NCBI RefSeq assembly: GCF_000429145.1
Contig: NZ_AUBH01000001.1
Coordinates: forward strand, 186,001-250,000
From: Aestuariibacter salexigens DSM 15300
GTDB taxonomy: Bacteria; Pseudomonadota; Gammaproteobacteria; Enterobacterales; Alteromonadaceae
DNA length: 64,000 bases
Direction of reading: 5' to 3'
The notes beneath the pieces were generated by a model. That model made no database searches. It was not told the DNA's origin and was given only the letters and a program-made list of their open reading frames with translations. A program made the translations under genes and the position numbers. Below are positions 1 to 10,265 of this stretch, piece by piece (position 1 is the first letter of the stretch; each line of letters begins with the position of its first letter).

Positions 1-10
1 GAGTGCAGCC

Positions 11-811
11 ATGCTACAGATTGGAATCACCGGTGCTAACGGGCGTATGGGACGGGTATTGATTGAAGCCATTGACCATGAACCTGATACCGAATTAGCG
101 GTTGCCACGGTCAGGCCAAGTTCCAGCATGCTGGGCGTGGACATCGGTGAACTGGCGGGCATTGGCAGGCGCGATCTGCGCACACACAGTGATCTGAGTC
201 ATGGCGCAAAATCACCTCAGGTGGTAATAGATTTTACTCTGCCTGGTGCACTTGCAGCTAATCTGCAGTGGTGTATCGCACACAACACACCTATTGTCGT
301 AGGCACAACAGGACTTGATCCTAAACAATTGGAAAATTTGCGCGAGGCCGCCAACAGCATCCCCGTTGTCTTTGCAGCCAATTACAGCGTGGGCGTGAAT
401 ATATTGTTGAATTTAGTCCGGCAGGCCGCAGCGGTATTGGGTGAAAGTGCAGATATAGAAATCATTGAAGCCCATCATCGGTTTAAGCGAGATGCACCTT
501 CCGGTACTGCATTGGCCATTGGTCAGGCCATAGCCGATAAGTTAGGCCGTGATCTCGACAGTCATGCCGTTTATGGCAGAGAAGGCGAAACGGGGGAAAG
601 GGCACATGACACTATTGGTTTTGCAACAGTACGTGGTGGGGATGTAGTGGGCGAACATACCGCACTGTTTGCGGATATAGGCGAACGTCTGGAATTAACC
701 CACAAGGCGTCGAGTCGCCTAACCTTTGCTAAAGGCGCGGTGCGCGCAGCAAAGTGGATAGCTGAGAAGCCACCTGGATTGTACTCAATGCAGGACGTAT
801 TGGGGCTGTAG
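11..811 (+). CDS. dapB: 4-hydroxy-tetrahydrodipicolinate reductase
   Basis: Cytosolic NAD(P)H-dependent reductase of the diaminopimelate/lysine pathway, needed for lysine and cell-wall DAP. The 266-aa length is normal for the family. The nucleotide-binding motif GITGANGRMG lies at residues 5-14, and the active-site signature EAHHRFKRDAPSGTA at 153-167 holds the catalytic His pair and Lys159. The gene is complete and starts at ATG 10 bases inside the window, so its promoter and upstream partner (often dnaJ in relatives) are outside. carAB follows in the same direction after about 300 bases that carry their own promoter and terminator-like hairpin. Confidence 0.97.
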   Translation: MLQIGITGANGRMGRVLIEAIDHEPDTELAVATVRPSSSMLGVDIGELAGIGRRDLRTHSDLSHGAKSPQVVIDFTLPGALAANLQWCIAHNTPIVVGTTGLDPKQLENLREAANSIPVVFAANYSVGVNILLNLVRQAAAVLGESADIEIIEAHHRFKRDAPSGTALAIGQAIADKLGRDLDSHAVYGREGETGERAHDTIGFATVRGGDVVGEHTALFADIGERLELTHKASSRLTFAKGAVRAAKWIAEKPPGLYSMQDVLGL

Positions 812-918
812 AGATAAATTTAAAAAGTCCTTTATTTACAAGGAAAAAGGTGTTTTTTAAGGCGTTGCGTAAAAAATGAGGGCAAACAGGAAGTTTTTGA
901 ACTTTTACTAAATCGAAA

Positions 919-947
919 TAGACCTCGTATTAGCTATGCTATATACT
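919..947 (+). promoter_or_regulatory. probable sigma70 promoter of carAB
   Basis: TAGACC (919-924), 17-base spacer, TATACT (942-947). Four of six -35 bases and five of six -10 bases match the consensus. Transcription would start near 953-955, giving a leader of about 160 bases before carA that contains the hairpin at 1016-1053. No convincing ArgR box pair is visible. Confidence 0.55.
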
Positions 948-1015
948 AGTCTGAATTTGCCAAAAATTTATATCAGCAGGCCAGAGGCCTTAGGTAAATT
1001 GCTGCTTAGAACTGT

Positions 1016-1053
1016 AAACGGGATGTAAATCAATTATTTACAACCCGTTTTTT
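1016..1053 (+). terminator. terminator-like hairpin in the carA leader (possible attenuator)
   Basis: A 15-bp stem (1016-1030 against 1036-1050) has a single A-A mismatch and a 5-base loop, and runs into T-residues up to 1053, followed by carA about 65 bases downstream. It lies after the likely carAB promoter, so it could end transcription early in the leader. GTAAAT at 994-999 is a copy of the stem bases 1025-1030 and could pair instead with ATTTAC at 1036-1041, giving an alternative fold. It could also simply be the terminator of dapB read-through. Confidence 0.6.
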
Positions 1054-1116
1054 ATAGGGGGTTTGACCCTTTGCCAGGCAATACCCTCAAAAAAACCTAT
1101 GAAATGGGAGGTTGAT

Positions 1117-2256
1117 TTGGCTAATTCCGCCCTATTAGTGCTCGAAGACGGCTCGGTCTTCAAAGGCACCGCTATCGGCGCAGACGGTAGTGCAGTCGGT
1201 GAAGTGGTGTTTAATACATCCATGACCGGATATCAGGAGATATTGACCGATCCTTCTTATGCTGAGCAAATCGTTACCCTGACTTATCCCCACATCGGTA
1301 ATACCGGCACCAATCAGGAAGATGTTGAGTCTACCAAAATCTGGGCACGAGGCCTGGTGATAAGAGACCTGCCTTTAGTTGCCAGCAATTTTAGAAATCA
1401 GCAAACCCTTTCAGACTATTTAAAACAGAATAACATTGTTGGTATCGCAGATATCGACACCCGTCGTCTAACCCGTATTTTGCGAGACAAAGGCGCGCAA
1501 AATGGCTGTATTATCAGCGGTGAGTCTCTGACCGATGCGCTACAGCAGCAAGCTTTGGAAAGTGCTAAAGCTTTCCCAGGTCTGAAAGGCATGGATTTGG
1601 CGAAGCAGGTCACTACGGATAAGCAATATCAGTGGACTGACTCGGTATGGACACTGGGCGAGGGGTATGCGACCAACCAAAGCGATTTGCCTTATCACGT
1701 TGTAGCGTATGACTTCGGTGCCAAACACAACATCTTGCGCATGCTGGTTGCCAGGGGCTGCCGCCTAACAGTGGTGCCGGCTACTACACCTGCAGAAGAC
1801 GTACTGGCGATGAATCCTGACGGTATTTTCTTGTCGAATGGCCCGGGCGATCCTGAGCCTTGTGACTATGCCATTGACGCTATCCGCACGTTTTTAGATA
1901 AATCTATTCCCATATTCGGTATTTGTCTGGGCCATCAGCTGTTGGCGCTAGCAAGCGGTGCGAAGACCGTGAAAATGAAGTTTGGTCACCACGGTGCTAA
2001 CCACCCAGTCAAAGATATTAAGCGGGACGTGGTGATGATCACCAGTCAGAACCACGGTTTCGCGGTAGATGAGAAGGCATTACCGGACTCGCTTGAGGTG
2101 ACTCACGTGTCATTATTCGATGGCTCCTTACAGGGAATACATCGTAAGGACAAGCCGGCGTTTAGTTTTCAGGGGCATCCTGAGGCAAGTCCAGGCCCGC
2201 ATGATGCAGCGCCGCTATTCGACCATTTTATTGAACTGATTAACGCCGCTAAGTAA
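1117..2256 (+). CDS. carA: carbamoyl-phosphate synthase small subunit
   Basis: Glutaminase subunit that frees ammonia from glutamine and channels it to CarB for carbamoyl phosphate, feeding both arginine and pyrimidine synthesis. TTG at 1117 is preferred because GGGAGG at 1106-1111 is well spaced and the product then begins [12 protein letters not shown], as CarA proteins do. It is then 379 aa, close to the usual 380. In-frame ATG 1099 and TTG 1063 would add N-terminal residues not seen in the family. The GATase domain shows the nucleophile Cys270 in FGICLGHQ and the C-terminal GHPEASPGP with its catalytic His and Glu. carB follows after 13 bases. Confidence 0.96.
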   Translation: MANSALLVLEDGSVFKGTAIGADGSAVGEVVFNTSMTGYQEILTDPSYAEQIVTLTYPHIGNTGTNQEDVESTKIWARGLVIRDLPLVASNFRNQQTLSDYLKQNNIVGIADIDTRRLTRILRDKGAQNGCIISGESLTDALQQQALESAKAFPGLKGMDLAKQVTTDKQYQWTDSVWTLGEGYATNQSDLPYHVVAYDFGAKHNILRMLVARGCRLTVVPATTPAEDVLAMNPDGIFLSNGPGDPEPCDYAIDAIRTFLDKSIPIFGICLGHQLLALASGAKTVKMKFGHHGANHPVKDIKRDVVMITSQNHGFAVDEKALPDSLEVTHVSLFDGSLQGIHRKDKPAFSFQGHPEASPGPHDAAPLFDHFIELINAAK

Positions 2257-2269
2257 CAGGTTAAGCCAC

Positions 2270-5200
2270 ATGCCAAAACGTACCGACCTTAAAAGTATCC
2301 TCATCCTTGGCGCTGGCCCTATCGTCATTGGCCAGGCCTGTGAGTTCGATTATTCAGGTGCCCAAGCCTGTAAAGCCCTGCGAGAGGAGGGCTACCGCGT
2401 CATCCTGGTAAACTCTAATCCAGCGACCATCATGACCGACCCAGAAATGGCCGATGCAACCTACATCGAGCCAATTCACTGGGAAGTCGTAAAGAAGATC
2501 ATTGAAAAAGAACGCCCTGATGCGATCTTGCCGACTATGGGTGGCCAGACCGCTTTGAACTGTGCGCTTGATCTGAATCGCCTTGGCGTACTTGAGGAAT
2601 TTGGCGTTGAGATGATTGGCGCCACTGCGGATGCCATTGATAAAGCCGAGGATCGCGAACGTTTCGATAAAGCGATGAAATCTATCGGCCTGGAATGTCC
2701 ACGCGCTGAAATTGCACACAATATGGAACAGGCCCACGATGTGCTAAGCCGCATAGGCTTCCCGTGCATTATCCGCCCGTCATTCACCATGGGTGGAACC
2801 GGTGGTGGTATCGCGTATAACATCGATGAATTCAACGAAATCTGCCGCCGCGGTCTGGATTTATCGCCGACCAACGAACTGCTGATTGACGAATCGCTTA
2901 TCGGTTGGAAAGAATATGAGATGGAAGTGGTCCGCGATAAAGCGGATAACTGCATCATTGTGTGTACTATCGAGAATTTTGACCCGATGGGCGTACACAC
3001 AGGTGACTCAATTACGGTCGCACCGGCACAGACGCTGACGGATAAAGAGTTTCAGATCATGCGTAATGCTGCGATGGCAGTACTGCGTGAAATCGGTGTC
3101 GAAACGGGCGGCTCAAACGTACAGTTTGGTGTCGACCCTGACACAGGCCGCATGGTGATCATAGAAATGAACCCACGCGTGTCCCGCTCTTCAGCGCTGG
3201 CATCAAAAGCCACAGGTTTCCCTATTGCCAAAGTGGCTGCCAAGCTGGCCATAGGTTATACCCTGGATGAGTTGGCTAACGACATTACTGGTGGGCTGAC
3301 TCCTGCGTCTTTCGAGCCGTCCATTGACTACGTTGTCACCAAAATCCCACGCTTTAACTTTGAAAAATTCGCTGGCGCAAACGATCGCCTGACTACGCAG
3401 ATGAAATCTGTCGGTGAAGTGATGGCGATTGGTCGTAACCAGCAAGAGTCACTGCAAAAAGCACTGCGCGGATTGGAAGTCGGTGCGAACGGATTTAATC
3501 CGATCATCGATATTGATGATCCGGAGGCAAAGTCAAAACTGATTTACGAACTCAGAGAGCCGGGTGCAGAGCGCATTTGGTATATTGCCGATGCGTTCCG
3601 CATGGGCATGAGCGTCGATGAGCTGTTTGATATCACCAAGATTGACCGCTGGTTTTTGGTCCAAATCGAAGAGATCATCAGACTGGAAGCACAAATCGAA
3701 GAGAAAAGTCTGTCCGGTATTAATGCCGATTTTCTGCGCCTGTTAAAACGAAAGGGCTTTGCTGACTCACGCATCGCTGAGCTAACTGGCGTGTCGGAGA
3801 AAGACGTCCGCGAACTGCGTCACAAGTTCAGCGTCGTACCCGTTTATAAGCGCGTTGATACCTGTGCCGCTGAATTTGCTACCAGCACCGCATACATGTA
3901 CTCCAGTTACGATGAAGAGTGCGAGGCAGCACCGTCGGATAGAGACAAAATCATGGTGTTGGGCGGCGGTCCAAACCGTATCGGACAAGGTATTGAGTTC
4001 GACTATTGCTGTGTGCATGCAGCACTGGCAATGCGTGAAGACGGTTACGAGACCATCATGGTGAACTGTAACCCTGAAACCGTATCTACTGATTACGACA
4101 CCTCAGACCGCTTGTATTTTGAGCCTGTCACACTAGAAGATGTATTGGAGATTGTGCGTGTTGAGAAGCCGAAAGGCGTTATCGTGCAATACGGTGGCCA
4201 GACACCACTGAAACTGGCTCGTGCACTGGAGAAAAACGGTGTACCTATTATCGGTACCTCCCCTGATGCCATTGACCGCGCTGAAGACCGCGAGCGTTTT
4301 CAGCATATGGTCAACAAACTCGGTCTCAAGCAGCCGGCGAATGCCACTGTAAGTGACATGCAGCAGGCCCTGACCGAAGCCGAAAAAATTGGTTTCCCTC
4401 TGGTTGTCAGACCTTCCTATGTGCTCGGTGGACGAGCTATGGAAATTGTTTATGACCTCAAGGACCTTAAACGTTACCTGAATGAAGCCGTGAAAGTGTC
4501 TAACGAGGCACCTGTGCTGCTGGATCGCTTCCTCGACGATGCCATTGAAGTGGATATCGACGCTATCAGTGATGGTCAACAGGTGGTCATTGGCGGGATT
4601 ATGGAGCACATTGAACAGGCAGGTGTGCACTCAGGTGATTCTGCCTGTTCATTGCCACCACACTCTTTGGCTGCAGATATCCAGCAGCTGATGAGGGAAC
4701 AGGTCGAGGCCATGGCATTAGAGCTGGGCGTTATTGGCTTGATGAACACGCAGTTTGCGATCAAGGACGGGGAAGTTTACCTTATTGAGGTTAATCCTCG
4801 TGCTGCGCGTACCGTACCCTTTGTGTCTAAAGCGACAGGGCGTCCACTGGCCAAGATTGCGGCACGCGCAATGGCTGGTGTGTCATTGCAGGATCAGGGT
4901 ATTACCGAGGAAATCATCCCGCCGTACTTCTCTGTGAAAGAAGTGGTGCTGCCATTTGCCAAGTTCCAGGGTGTCGACCCATTACTTGGTCCAGAAATGC
5001 GCTCTACTGGAGAGGTAATGGGCGTAGGTGATACTTTCGAAGAAGCTTACGCAAAAGCGAATCTTGGCGCTGGATCGCCACTTCCTAGAGCAGGCAAAGC
5101 ACTGATCTCCGTTCGCGCGACCGATAAGAAACGTGTGATTGATCTGGCCAAATTCATGGTTGAAAAAGGCTTTAAGATCGAAGCGACGCGGGGTACTGCA

Positions 5201-5488
5201 ACGGTGCTCTACGATGCAGGTATAATGAGCACGGTGGTCAACAAAGTGTCTGAGGGTAGACCAAACATCGTCGACTCAATCAAAAACGGTGAGTATTGCT
5301 ACATAATCAATACCACTGAAGGACGTCAGGCGATTACCGACTCGGTATATATACGACGTGAAGCCTTGCTCAATAAAGTGACCTATACCACGACGCTGAA
5401 TGCGGCATTCGCCACAGTCAACGCACAGGAAGCGGACGACAGGGCGCGTGTTGCCTCAGTGCAGGAGCTGCACGAGCGGGTGCGATAG
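2270..5488 (+). CDS. carB: carbamoyl-phosphate synthase large subunit
   Basis: Synthetase subunit that makes carbamoyl phosphate from bicarbonate, two ATP and the ammonia supplied by CarA. At 1072 aa it is full length. The two homologous ATP-grasp halves are obvious: each begins with a similar stretch ([19 protein letters not shown] near the N terminus, and [15 protein letters not shown] near residue 565) and each has a VRPSY/IRPSF-type ATP site. The C-terminal region from about residue 940 is the MGS-like allosteric domain that binds ornithine and UMP in enteric enzymes. It forms an operon with carA and ends in a hairpin terminator before greA. Confidence 0.98.
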   Translation: MPKRTDLKSILILGAGPIVIGQACEFDYSGAQACKALREEGYRVILVNSNPATIMTDPEMADATYIEPIHWEVVKKIIEKERPDAILPTMGGQTALNCALDLNRLGVLEEFGVEMIGATADAIDKAEDRERFDKAMKSIGLECPRAEIAHNMEQAHDVLSRIGFPCIIRPSFTMGGTGGGIAYNIDEFNEICRRGLDLSPTNELLIDESLIGWKEYEMEVVRDKADNCIIVCTIENFDPMGVHTGDSITVAPAQTLTDKEFQIMRNAAMAVLREIGVETGGSNVQFGVDPDTGRMVIIEMNPRVSRSSALASKATGFPIAKVAAKLAIGYTLDELANDITGGLTPASFEPSIDYVVTKIPRFNFEKFAGANDRLTTQMKSVGEVMAIGRNQQESLQKALRGLEVGANGFNPIIDIDDPEAKSKLIYELREPGAERIWYIADAFRMGMSVDELFDITKIDRWFLVQIEEIIRLEAQIEEKSLSGINADFLRLLKRKGFADSRIAELTGVSEKDVRELRHKFSVVPVYKRVDTCAAEFATSTAYMYSSYDEECEAAPSDRDKIMVLGGGPNRIGQGIEFDYCCVHAALAMREDGYETIMVNCNPETVSTDYDTSDRLYFEPVTLEDVLEIVRVEKPKGVIVQYGGQTPLKLARALEKNGVPIIGTSPDAIDRAEDRERFQHMVNKLGLKQPANATVSDMQQALTEAEKIGFPLVVRPSYVLGGRAMEIVYDLKDLKRYLNEAVKVSNEAPVLLDRFLDDAIEVDIDAISDGQQVVIGGIMEHIEQAGVHSGDSACSLPPHSLAADIQQLMREQVEAMALELGVIGLMNTQFAIKDGEVYLIEVNPRAARTVPFVSKATGRPLAKIAARAMAGVSLQDQGITEEIIPPYFSVKEVVLPFAKFQGVDPLLGPEMRSTGEVMGVGDTFEEAYAKANLGAGSPLPRAGKALISVRATDKKRVIDLAKFMVEKGFKIEATRGTATVLYDAGIMSTVVNKVSEGRPNIVDSIKNGEYCYIINTTEGRQAITDSVYIRREALLNKVTYTTTLNAAFATVNAQEADDRARVASVQELHERVR

Positions 5489-5520
5489 TGACAAGACGCC
5501 TGATAGGCGCTATGCTTTAA

Positions 5521-5559
5521 AAAATGGTGCGCAGACTGCCCGGCGGTGTGCGCATTTTT
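5521..5559 (+). terminator. terminator after carB
   Basis: TGCGCA (5528-5533) pairs with TGCGCA (5549-5554) around a GC-rich loop. The stem is flanked by an A-run upstream and TTTTT downstream, the usual form of a factor-independent terminator. Confidence 0.7.
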
Positions 5560-5613
5560 CTTTTCCAACCTTACTTTTTAAGCCGAGACGGCTTTGAATG
5601 AAAGAGTGAATAA

Positions 5614-6090
5614 ATGAACCAATATCCCATGACCGCGCATGGAGCGGAGCTTCTGCGCGCAGAGCTGAATGAGCTAAAAACGGTTAAACGCCCACAAATC
5701 ATCGAGGCTATCGCAGAAGCGCGCGAGCACGGCGACTTGAAAGAAAATGCTGAATATCACGCAGCACGAGAGCAGCAGAGTTTTTGTGAAGGGCGTATTC
5801 AGGACATCGAAGCTAAACTGTCAAACGCACAGATTATCGATGTCACCAAAATGGAAAATACCGGCAAAGTGATATTCGGCACGACGGTAACGATACTCAA
5901 GCTCGATACGGATGAAGAAACGACCTATCGCATCGTTGGCGACGATGAAGCAGATATCAAAAACAACCTGATTTCAGTCAACTCACCCATTGCCAGAGGA
6001 CTGATTGGCAAAGAGCTGGATGATGTTGTCAACATTCAGACGCCATCTGGTACGGTTGAGTACGAAATCGTTGCAGTAGAATACATCTAA
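5614..6090 (+). CDS. greA: transcription elongation factor GreA
   Basis: Binds the secondary channel of RNA polymerase and stimulates cleavage of backtracked RNA, rescuing stalled complexes. The 158-aa length is exact for the family. The N-terminal coiled-coil half has the GreA signature region with [15 protein letters not shown] around residues 34-48, including the acidic tip residues. The C-terminal half is the FKBP-like domain. It follows carAB in the same direction but after a terminator, so it probably has its own promoter. It is convergent with the SulP gene, and a strong hairpin separates them. Confidence 0.97.
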   Translation: MNQYPMTAHGAELLRAELNELKTVKRPQIIEAIAEAREHGDLKENAEYHAAREQQSFCEGRIQDIEAKLSNAQIIDVTKMENTGKVIFGTTVTILKLDTDEETTYRIVGDDEADIKNNLISVNSPIARGLIGKELDDVVNIQTPSGTVEYEIVAVEYI

Positions 6091-6110
6091 GCGTTACTGC
6101 GCTTTAACCT

Positions 6111-6135
6111 AACCCGCCTAATCAGGCGGGTTTTT
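6111..6135 (+). terminator. terminator after greA
   Basis: AACCCGCCT-aatc-AGGCGGGTT followed by a T-run: a 9-bp perfect stem with a 4-base loop. It sits between convergent greA and the SulP gene and could serve both strands. Confidence 0.88.
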
Positions 6136-6150
6136 AGTTTTTAGTCGGTA

Positions 6151-7794
6151 TTAGCTTATTCCCAGCTTGAAACTGGCCAATCGCAGTGCTTCAGTGCGGT
6201 TATCAATGAACCTGTGTTCGCTGATAATGTCTTCCATTCCCATCCGTAACATTCTTTCCTGTACCTTTTTCTGCTTGGTGATCACATAGACTTCTTTAAG
6301 GCTTTCTACGGCTTCCTTGATAACGTTTTCAATCGCCAGTGAGATAGTGTCATCTAGAAAAGAGACATCGGTTAAATCAACAATGACGGCGTCACAGTCT
6401 TTCAATGCGGCTTGCTCTCTGGCAAGCGCTTTGGCAACGCCGAAAATCATTGGTCCACTCAGGTATAGCAGCAATATTCTTCCGTTAGCAGCATTCATTA
6501 ACGCGCGCTGCTCTCTATTCAGTGGCAGCTTGTCATCCATGTCACTGATAGCTTTGATATTGCCTTCCTGCGCGCGACTCAGCTTTTCAATGGTCATGAT
6601 GTTGGCAATAAAGACACCCAGGCCTACTGCAACGATCAGGTCGACAAACAAAGTGAGTAGCAATACCAGATACATGATCGCAGTAGACTGCCATGACACG
6701 CGGTGAGCCCGTTTGATAAAGCTCCAGTCAAGAATATCGAGCCCAACTTTGATGGCAATGCCGGCCAGTACTGCAAGCGGAATGCTCTCTAGTAGCTGTG
6801 CGGCACCAAACACGGCAATAATCAGCACAACCACCCTGACAACGCCGGATAACGCCGTTCTGGCTCCAGATTGAATATTTACCACGGTACCCATGGTCGC
6901 ACCGGCACCGGGTAACCCGCCGAACAGGCCAGAGAAGATATTACCAATACCCTGACCAATCAGTTCTTTATCGGATTTATGCTCTGTACGGGTGAGGTTA
7001 TCTGCAATGACCGATGTCAGCATGGAATCAATACAACCCAACATGCCGAGGATCATGCCGTCCAGCATCATGGTTTGCAGCTGCGCGGCTGTGAATACAG
7101 GAAGCTGTATCGATGGCAGACTGACATTAATTTCACCGATACGATTAATACTGTTATCGCTTAAGAAGAATACCGACACCAATGAGATAGCCACCAGTGC
7201 AATGAGTTGTGGCGGTACGTATTTTTTAATTCGATTAGGCGATAAGAAAATAATGCACAGGGTCGCCAGGCCCAATAAAACCTCGACCGGATTGGTTGTC
7301 TTTATCAGTTCCGGTAAGGCCAGCAGCATACCGGTCGCACCACCTGGTGGAGCAGAATGCCCGGTGAGGGGAGCCAGTTGCATAATGATTAGGATAAAAC
7401 CGATGCCCGACATAAATCCGGACACAACGCTGTAGGGCATTAAGGTGATGTATTTCCCTAACCTCAGCGCGCCAAACATGATCTGGAATGCACCGGCGAT
7501 CATCACAACGGTGAAGGCCATGGCCAGGCCATTCTCTGGATTGGCAGCAATCGTAGATGATACCACCGCAGCCATGATAACCGTCATCGGACCGGTGGGC
7601 TCTGAGATGAGGGTAGGGGTGCCACCGAACAGGGCGGCAAAAAGACCAACCAGTACCGCGCCGTATAATCCGGCCTCGGCTCCAGCCCCGGATGCAACCC
7701 CAAAGGTTAATGCAAGCGGCAAGGACACAATCGCGGCGGTGAGGCCGCCGAGTATGTCGCCTCGTAGATTTGAACCATTAATCAGATTAAACAC
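6151..7794 (-). CDS. SulP-family anion transporter with STAS domain
   Basis: Inner-membrane secondary transporter of the SulP/SLC26 family. About residues 1-400 form a run of hydrophobic segments. They include the family-typical GPTGPMTV-like region (LISEPTGPMTVIMAAVV) and a Gly-rich stretch (GIGNIFSGLFGGLPGAGATMGT). Residues about 420-540 form a cytosolic STAS domain (AVIVDLTDVSFLDDT). SulP members carry sulfate, bicarbonate or dicarboxylates, and the sequence does not settle which. No carbonic anhydrase or sulfate-assimilation gene lies nearby. The usual STAS Ser/Thr that follows FLD is replaced by Asp here, so phosphoregulation of the domain looks unlikely. Single gene, convergent with greA. 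Confidence 0.9.
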   Translation of the reverse strand: MFNLINGSNLRGDILGGLTAAIVSLPLALTFGVASGAGAEAGLYGAVLVGLFAALFGGTPTLISEPTGPMTVIMAAVVSSTIAANPENGLAMAFTVVMIAGAFQIMFGALRLGKYITLMPYSVVSGFMSGIGFILIIMQLAPLTGHSAPPGGATGMLLALPELIKTTNPVEVLLGLATLCIIFLSPNRIKKYVPPQLIALVAISLVSVFFLSDNSINRIGEINVSLPSIQLPVFTAAQLQTMMLDGMILGMLGCIDSMLTSVIADNLTRTEHKSDKELIGQGIGNIFSGLFGGLPGAGATMGTVVNIQSGARTALSGVVRVVVLIIAVFGAAQLLESIPLAVLAGIAIKVGLDILDWSFIKRAHRVSWQSTAIMYLVLLLTLFVDLIVAVGLGVFIANIMTIEKLSRAQEGNIKAISDMDDKLPLNREQRALMNAANGRILLLYLSGPMIFGVAKALAREQAALKDCDAVIVDLTDVSFLDDTISLAIENVIKEAVESLKEVYVITKQKKVQERMLRMGMEDIISEHRFIDNRTEALRLASFKLGIS

Positions 7795-7973
7795 TGCTCA
7801 GAAATTCTTTTGCATGATCAATAACGTAGGAGGGTAAAGTAACACCAATTAATAAGCCATCACTTTATTAAAAGCCCGACCACTTGAAGCCTCCTATTGA
7901 AAAGTCGTTCTGTTGACCCTCCTACAAATTTTGTGATTGCAAAAATAGATTAAGCAGATTGATAAACTCCATT

Positions 7974-8001
7974 TTAACAGATTAGAGACGCACCCTATTA
8001 T
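7974..8001 (+). promoter_or_regulatory. probable sigma70 promoter of ahpC
   Basis: TTAACA (7974-7979), 16-base spacer, TATTAT (7996-8001), about 50 bases before the ahpC start codon. The remainder of the 257-base gap back to the SulP gene is AT-rich; I see no ORF in it. An ATAGAT half-site lies just upstream, but a full OxyR site cannot be built. Confidence 0.5.
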
Positions 8002-8051
8002 TTAAACATGGCAAGCGGCCATAGCATTTAACAACATAGAGGAATTTACTC

Positions 8052-8615
8052 ATGGCAAAGATTAACCAGACTATCCCAGAGTTTACTACTGACGCATTTT
8101 ACAACGGTGACTTCACCACCATCAGTAGCGAAGATGTAAAAGGTAAGTGGTCAATCTTTCTGTTTTACCCAGCGGATTTTACTTTCGTATGTCCGACTGA
8201 GCTGGAAGATATGGCTAACCATTACGAAGAATTACAGAAATTGGGCGTTGAAGTATACGCAGTGTCTACTGACACGCACTTCGTACACAAAGCATGGCAC
8301 GATGCGAGTGAAGCTATCGGCAAGATCAAATTCCCAATGCTGGGTGACCCTACTGGTAAGATAACGCGCGGTTTTGACGTCATGATCGAAGAAGCAGGTC
8401 AGGCACTGCGCGGTACGTTCCTGGCAGACCCTGACGGCGTAATTAAAGTGGCTGAAATCCACGATCTGGGCATCGGTCGTTCAGCGAAAGACATGCTGCG
8501 CAAAGTGAAAGCGGCTCAGTACGTTGCCAACAACGACGGTGAAGTATGTCCTGCGGCGTGGGAAGAAGGTCAGAAAACACTGACGCCTAGCCTGGACCTG
8601 GTTGGCAAAATCTAA
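8052..8615 (+). CDS. ahpC: alkyl hydroperoxide reductase, peroxiredoxin subunit
   Basis: Typical 2-Cys peroxiredoxin that reduces H2O2 and organic peroxides in the cytosol and is recharged by AhpF. The 187-aa length is standard. The peroxidatic Cys47 sits in [11 protein letters not shown] and the resolving Cys166 in GEVCPAAW. The start at 8052 is supported by GAGG a few bases upstream. A terminator separates it from ahpF, so AhpC can be made in excess over AhpF, as in other bacteria. Confidence 0.98.
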   Translation: MAKINQTIPEFTTDAFYNGDFTTISSEDVKGKWSIFLFYPADFTFVCPTELEDMANHYEELQKLGVEVYAVSTDTHFVHKAWHDASEAIGKIKFPMLGDPTGKITRGFDVMIEEAGQALRGTFLADPDGVIKVAEIHDLGIGRSAKDMLRKVKAAQYVANNDGEVCPAAWEEGQKTLTPSLDLVGKI

Positions 8616-8645
8616 ACATAAAGGTCTTCCTGTACCCTTGTTATC

Positions 8646-8668
8646 GGGCGCCACAGGCGCCCTTTTTT
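8646..8668 (+). terminator. terminator between ahpC and ahpF
   Basis: GGGCGCC-aca-GGCGCCC followed by six T residues: a 7-bp all-GC stem. Partial read-through would give the usual AhpC excess. Confidence 0.88.
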
Positions 8669-8693
8669 AACCCTAATGTTTAAAGGTGGAACC

Positions 8694-10265
8694 ATGCTTA
8701 CTAACGACATTTTACAGGCGCTTAAACAATACACCGCCAACATGCAGTCACCGGTCACACTGGTTCTGCAACAAGACGATGGGCAATCAAATCAAGAAAA
8801 ACGTCAGGAACTCAAATCGTTTCTCGAACAGGTTGCTGGCGTGTCTGACAATCTGAACGTTGTAGAGCCTGACAAATACGCTCTGCGTTCAGGATTAAGC
8901 TTTACCCTTGAAGTAAATGGCGAGCCTACCGGCATTGTGTTCTCGGGCATTCCGGGCGGCCACGAATTTAACTCATTTGTACTGGCTCTTTTACAGGCGG
9001 CAGGTACGCCAATCAAGCTGGACAGTACGCTACAGAATATGATCAAAGCAGTGGACAAACCGCTGTCTTTTGAAGTGTATATCAGCCTCAGCTGTCATAA
9101 TTGTCCTGATGTGGTTCAGGCGCTGAATCAGTTTGCCTTGCTGAACCCTCACATTAAAACGGAAATGATTGACGGCGGTCTGTTCCCAGAGTTGGTTGAG
9201 CAGAACAATATCCAGGGTGTACCGACTGTTATTTTGAATGGCGAGGTATTCGCTAACGGTAAGGTAGATACGGCACAACTTATCGATAAATTGAAGCAGG
9301 CCCATCCCGATCTGGGCAAGCAGGCTGCGCCAACAGAAGCGCTACCTGAGCAGGATGTGACCGTTATCGGTGGTGGTCCGGCCGGTGTGGCAGCCGCGAT
9401 TTATGCAGCGCGTAAAGGCTTAAAAGTGACGATCGTTGCCGATCGTTTTGGCGGCCAGGTTAAAGACACCATGGATATCGAGAACCTGATTTCCGTGCCT
9501 AAAACCACGGGTACTGAGTTAACCGGCGCACTGCACACACACTTGGCCGACTATGATGTGACGATAAAAGAACACATGCGAGTCGAGCAAATCAAAAAAG
9601 GTGACGTGAAGACGCTGGTGTTAAGTTCGGGCGAGGAGATCACCTCCAAAACCGTCATCATTGCAACCGGTGCGAAATGGCGCGAGCTTGGCGTACCCGG
9701 CGAGAAAGAAAACGTTGGTAATGGTGTTGCCTACTGCCCACACTGTGACGGACCGTTTTATAAGGGCAAAGATGTTGCGGTGATCGGTGGCGGTAACTCT
9801 GGCGTCGAAGCGGCTCTTGATCTGGCGGGTATTGTGAAATCCGTGACTGTGATGGAATTTATGCCGGAACTGAAAGCCGACAAAGTTCTGGTTGATAAGC
9901 TTTATCAACGTGAAAATGTGTCGGTGCTGACCAACGTTGCTACGCAGCAAATTACCGCTTCAAACGGCAAAGTGGATGGCATTGAGTACCAGGACCGTGA
10001 AACGAGTGACACTCAACGCGTTGATTTGCAGGGCGTGTTTGTACAAATTGGCCTGCTGCCGAACAGTCAGGGACTCGATGGCGTAGTTGAACTGACTAAG
10101 TACGGAGAAGTTGTGATCAACGAAAAAGGTGAGACCAGCGAGCCGGGTATTTTTGCCTGTGGCGATGTGACCACCGTCCCATACAAACAGATAGTAATAG
10201 CGATGGGTGAGGGTGCCAAAGCATCACTGGCTGCGTTTGACTACCTGATCAAACACTTCAACTAA
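8694..10265 (+). CDS. ahpF: alkyl hydroperoxide reductase subunit F
   Basis: NADH-dependent flavoprotein disulfide reductase that passes electrons to AhpC. ATG 8694 is chosen (523 aa, product starting [12 protein letters not shown]) because AGGTGG lies just upstream and the family begins this way; an in-frame upstream ATG at 8676 would add only six residues. Order of domains: N-terminal double thioredoxin-fold with CHNC at about residues 134-137, FAD-binding GGGPAG near 227, redox-active CPHC near 340, and an NAD-binding GGGNSG. The stop codon directly abuts the stop of the convergent LysR gene with no base between them. Confidence 0.97.
   Translation: MLTNDILQALKQYTANMQSPVTLVLQQDDGQSNQEKRQELKSFLEQVAGVSDNLNVVEPDKYALRSGLSFTLEVNGEPTGIVFSGIPGGHEFNSFVLALLQAAGTPIKLDSTLQNMIKAVDKPLSFEVYISLSCHNCPDVVQALNQFALLNPHIKTEMIDGGLFPELVEQNNIQGVPTVILNGEVFANGKVDTAQLIDKLKQAHPDLGKQAAPTEALPEQDVTVIGGGPAGVAAAIYAARKGLKVTIVADRFGGQVKDTMDIENLISVPKTTGTELTGALHTHLADYDVTIKEHMRVEQIKKGDVKTLVLSSGEEITSKTVIIATGAKWRELGVPGEKENVGNGVAYCPHCDGPFYKGKDVAVIGGGNSGVEAALDLAGIVKSVTVMEFMPELKADKVLVDKLYQRENVSVLTNVATQQITASNGKVDGIEYQDRETSDTQRVDLQGVFVQIGLLPNSQGLDGVVELTKYGEVVINEKGETSEPGIFACGDVTTVPYKQIVIAMGEGAKASLAAFDYLIKHFN

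Noticed and set aside
957-1028. 23-codon leader peptide before the carA hairpin
   Set aside because: The frame starts with TTG almost at the predicted transcription start and has no ribosome binding site or run of Arg or other regulatory codons.
2354-3000. Long antisense open frames inside carB
   Set aside because: They lie opposite a fully conserved carB, have no ribosome binding site or recognisable domain, and arise from codon bias.
7940-7980. OxyR site upstream of ahpC
   Set aside because: Only one ATAGAT half-site fits; the remaining three quarter-sites of the OxyR pattern do not, so it is not called.
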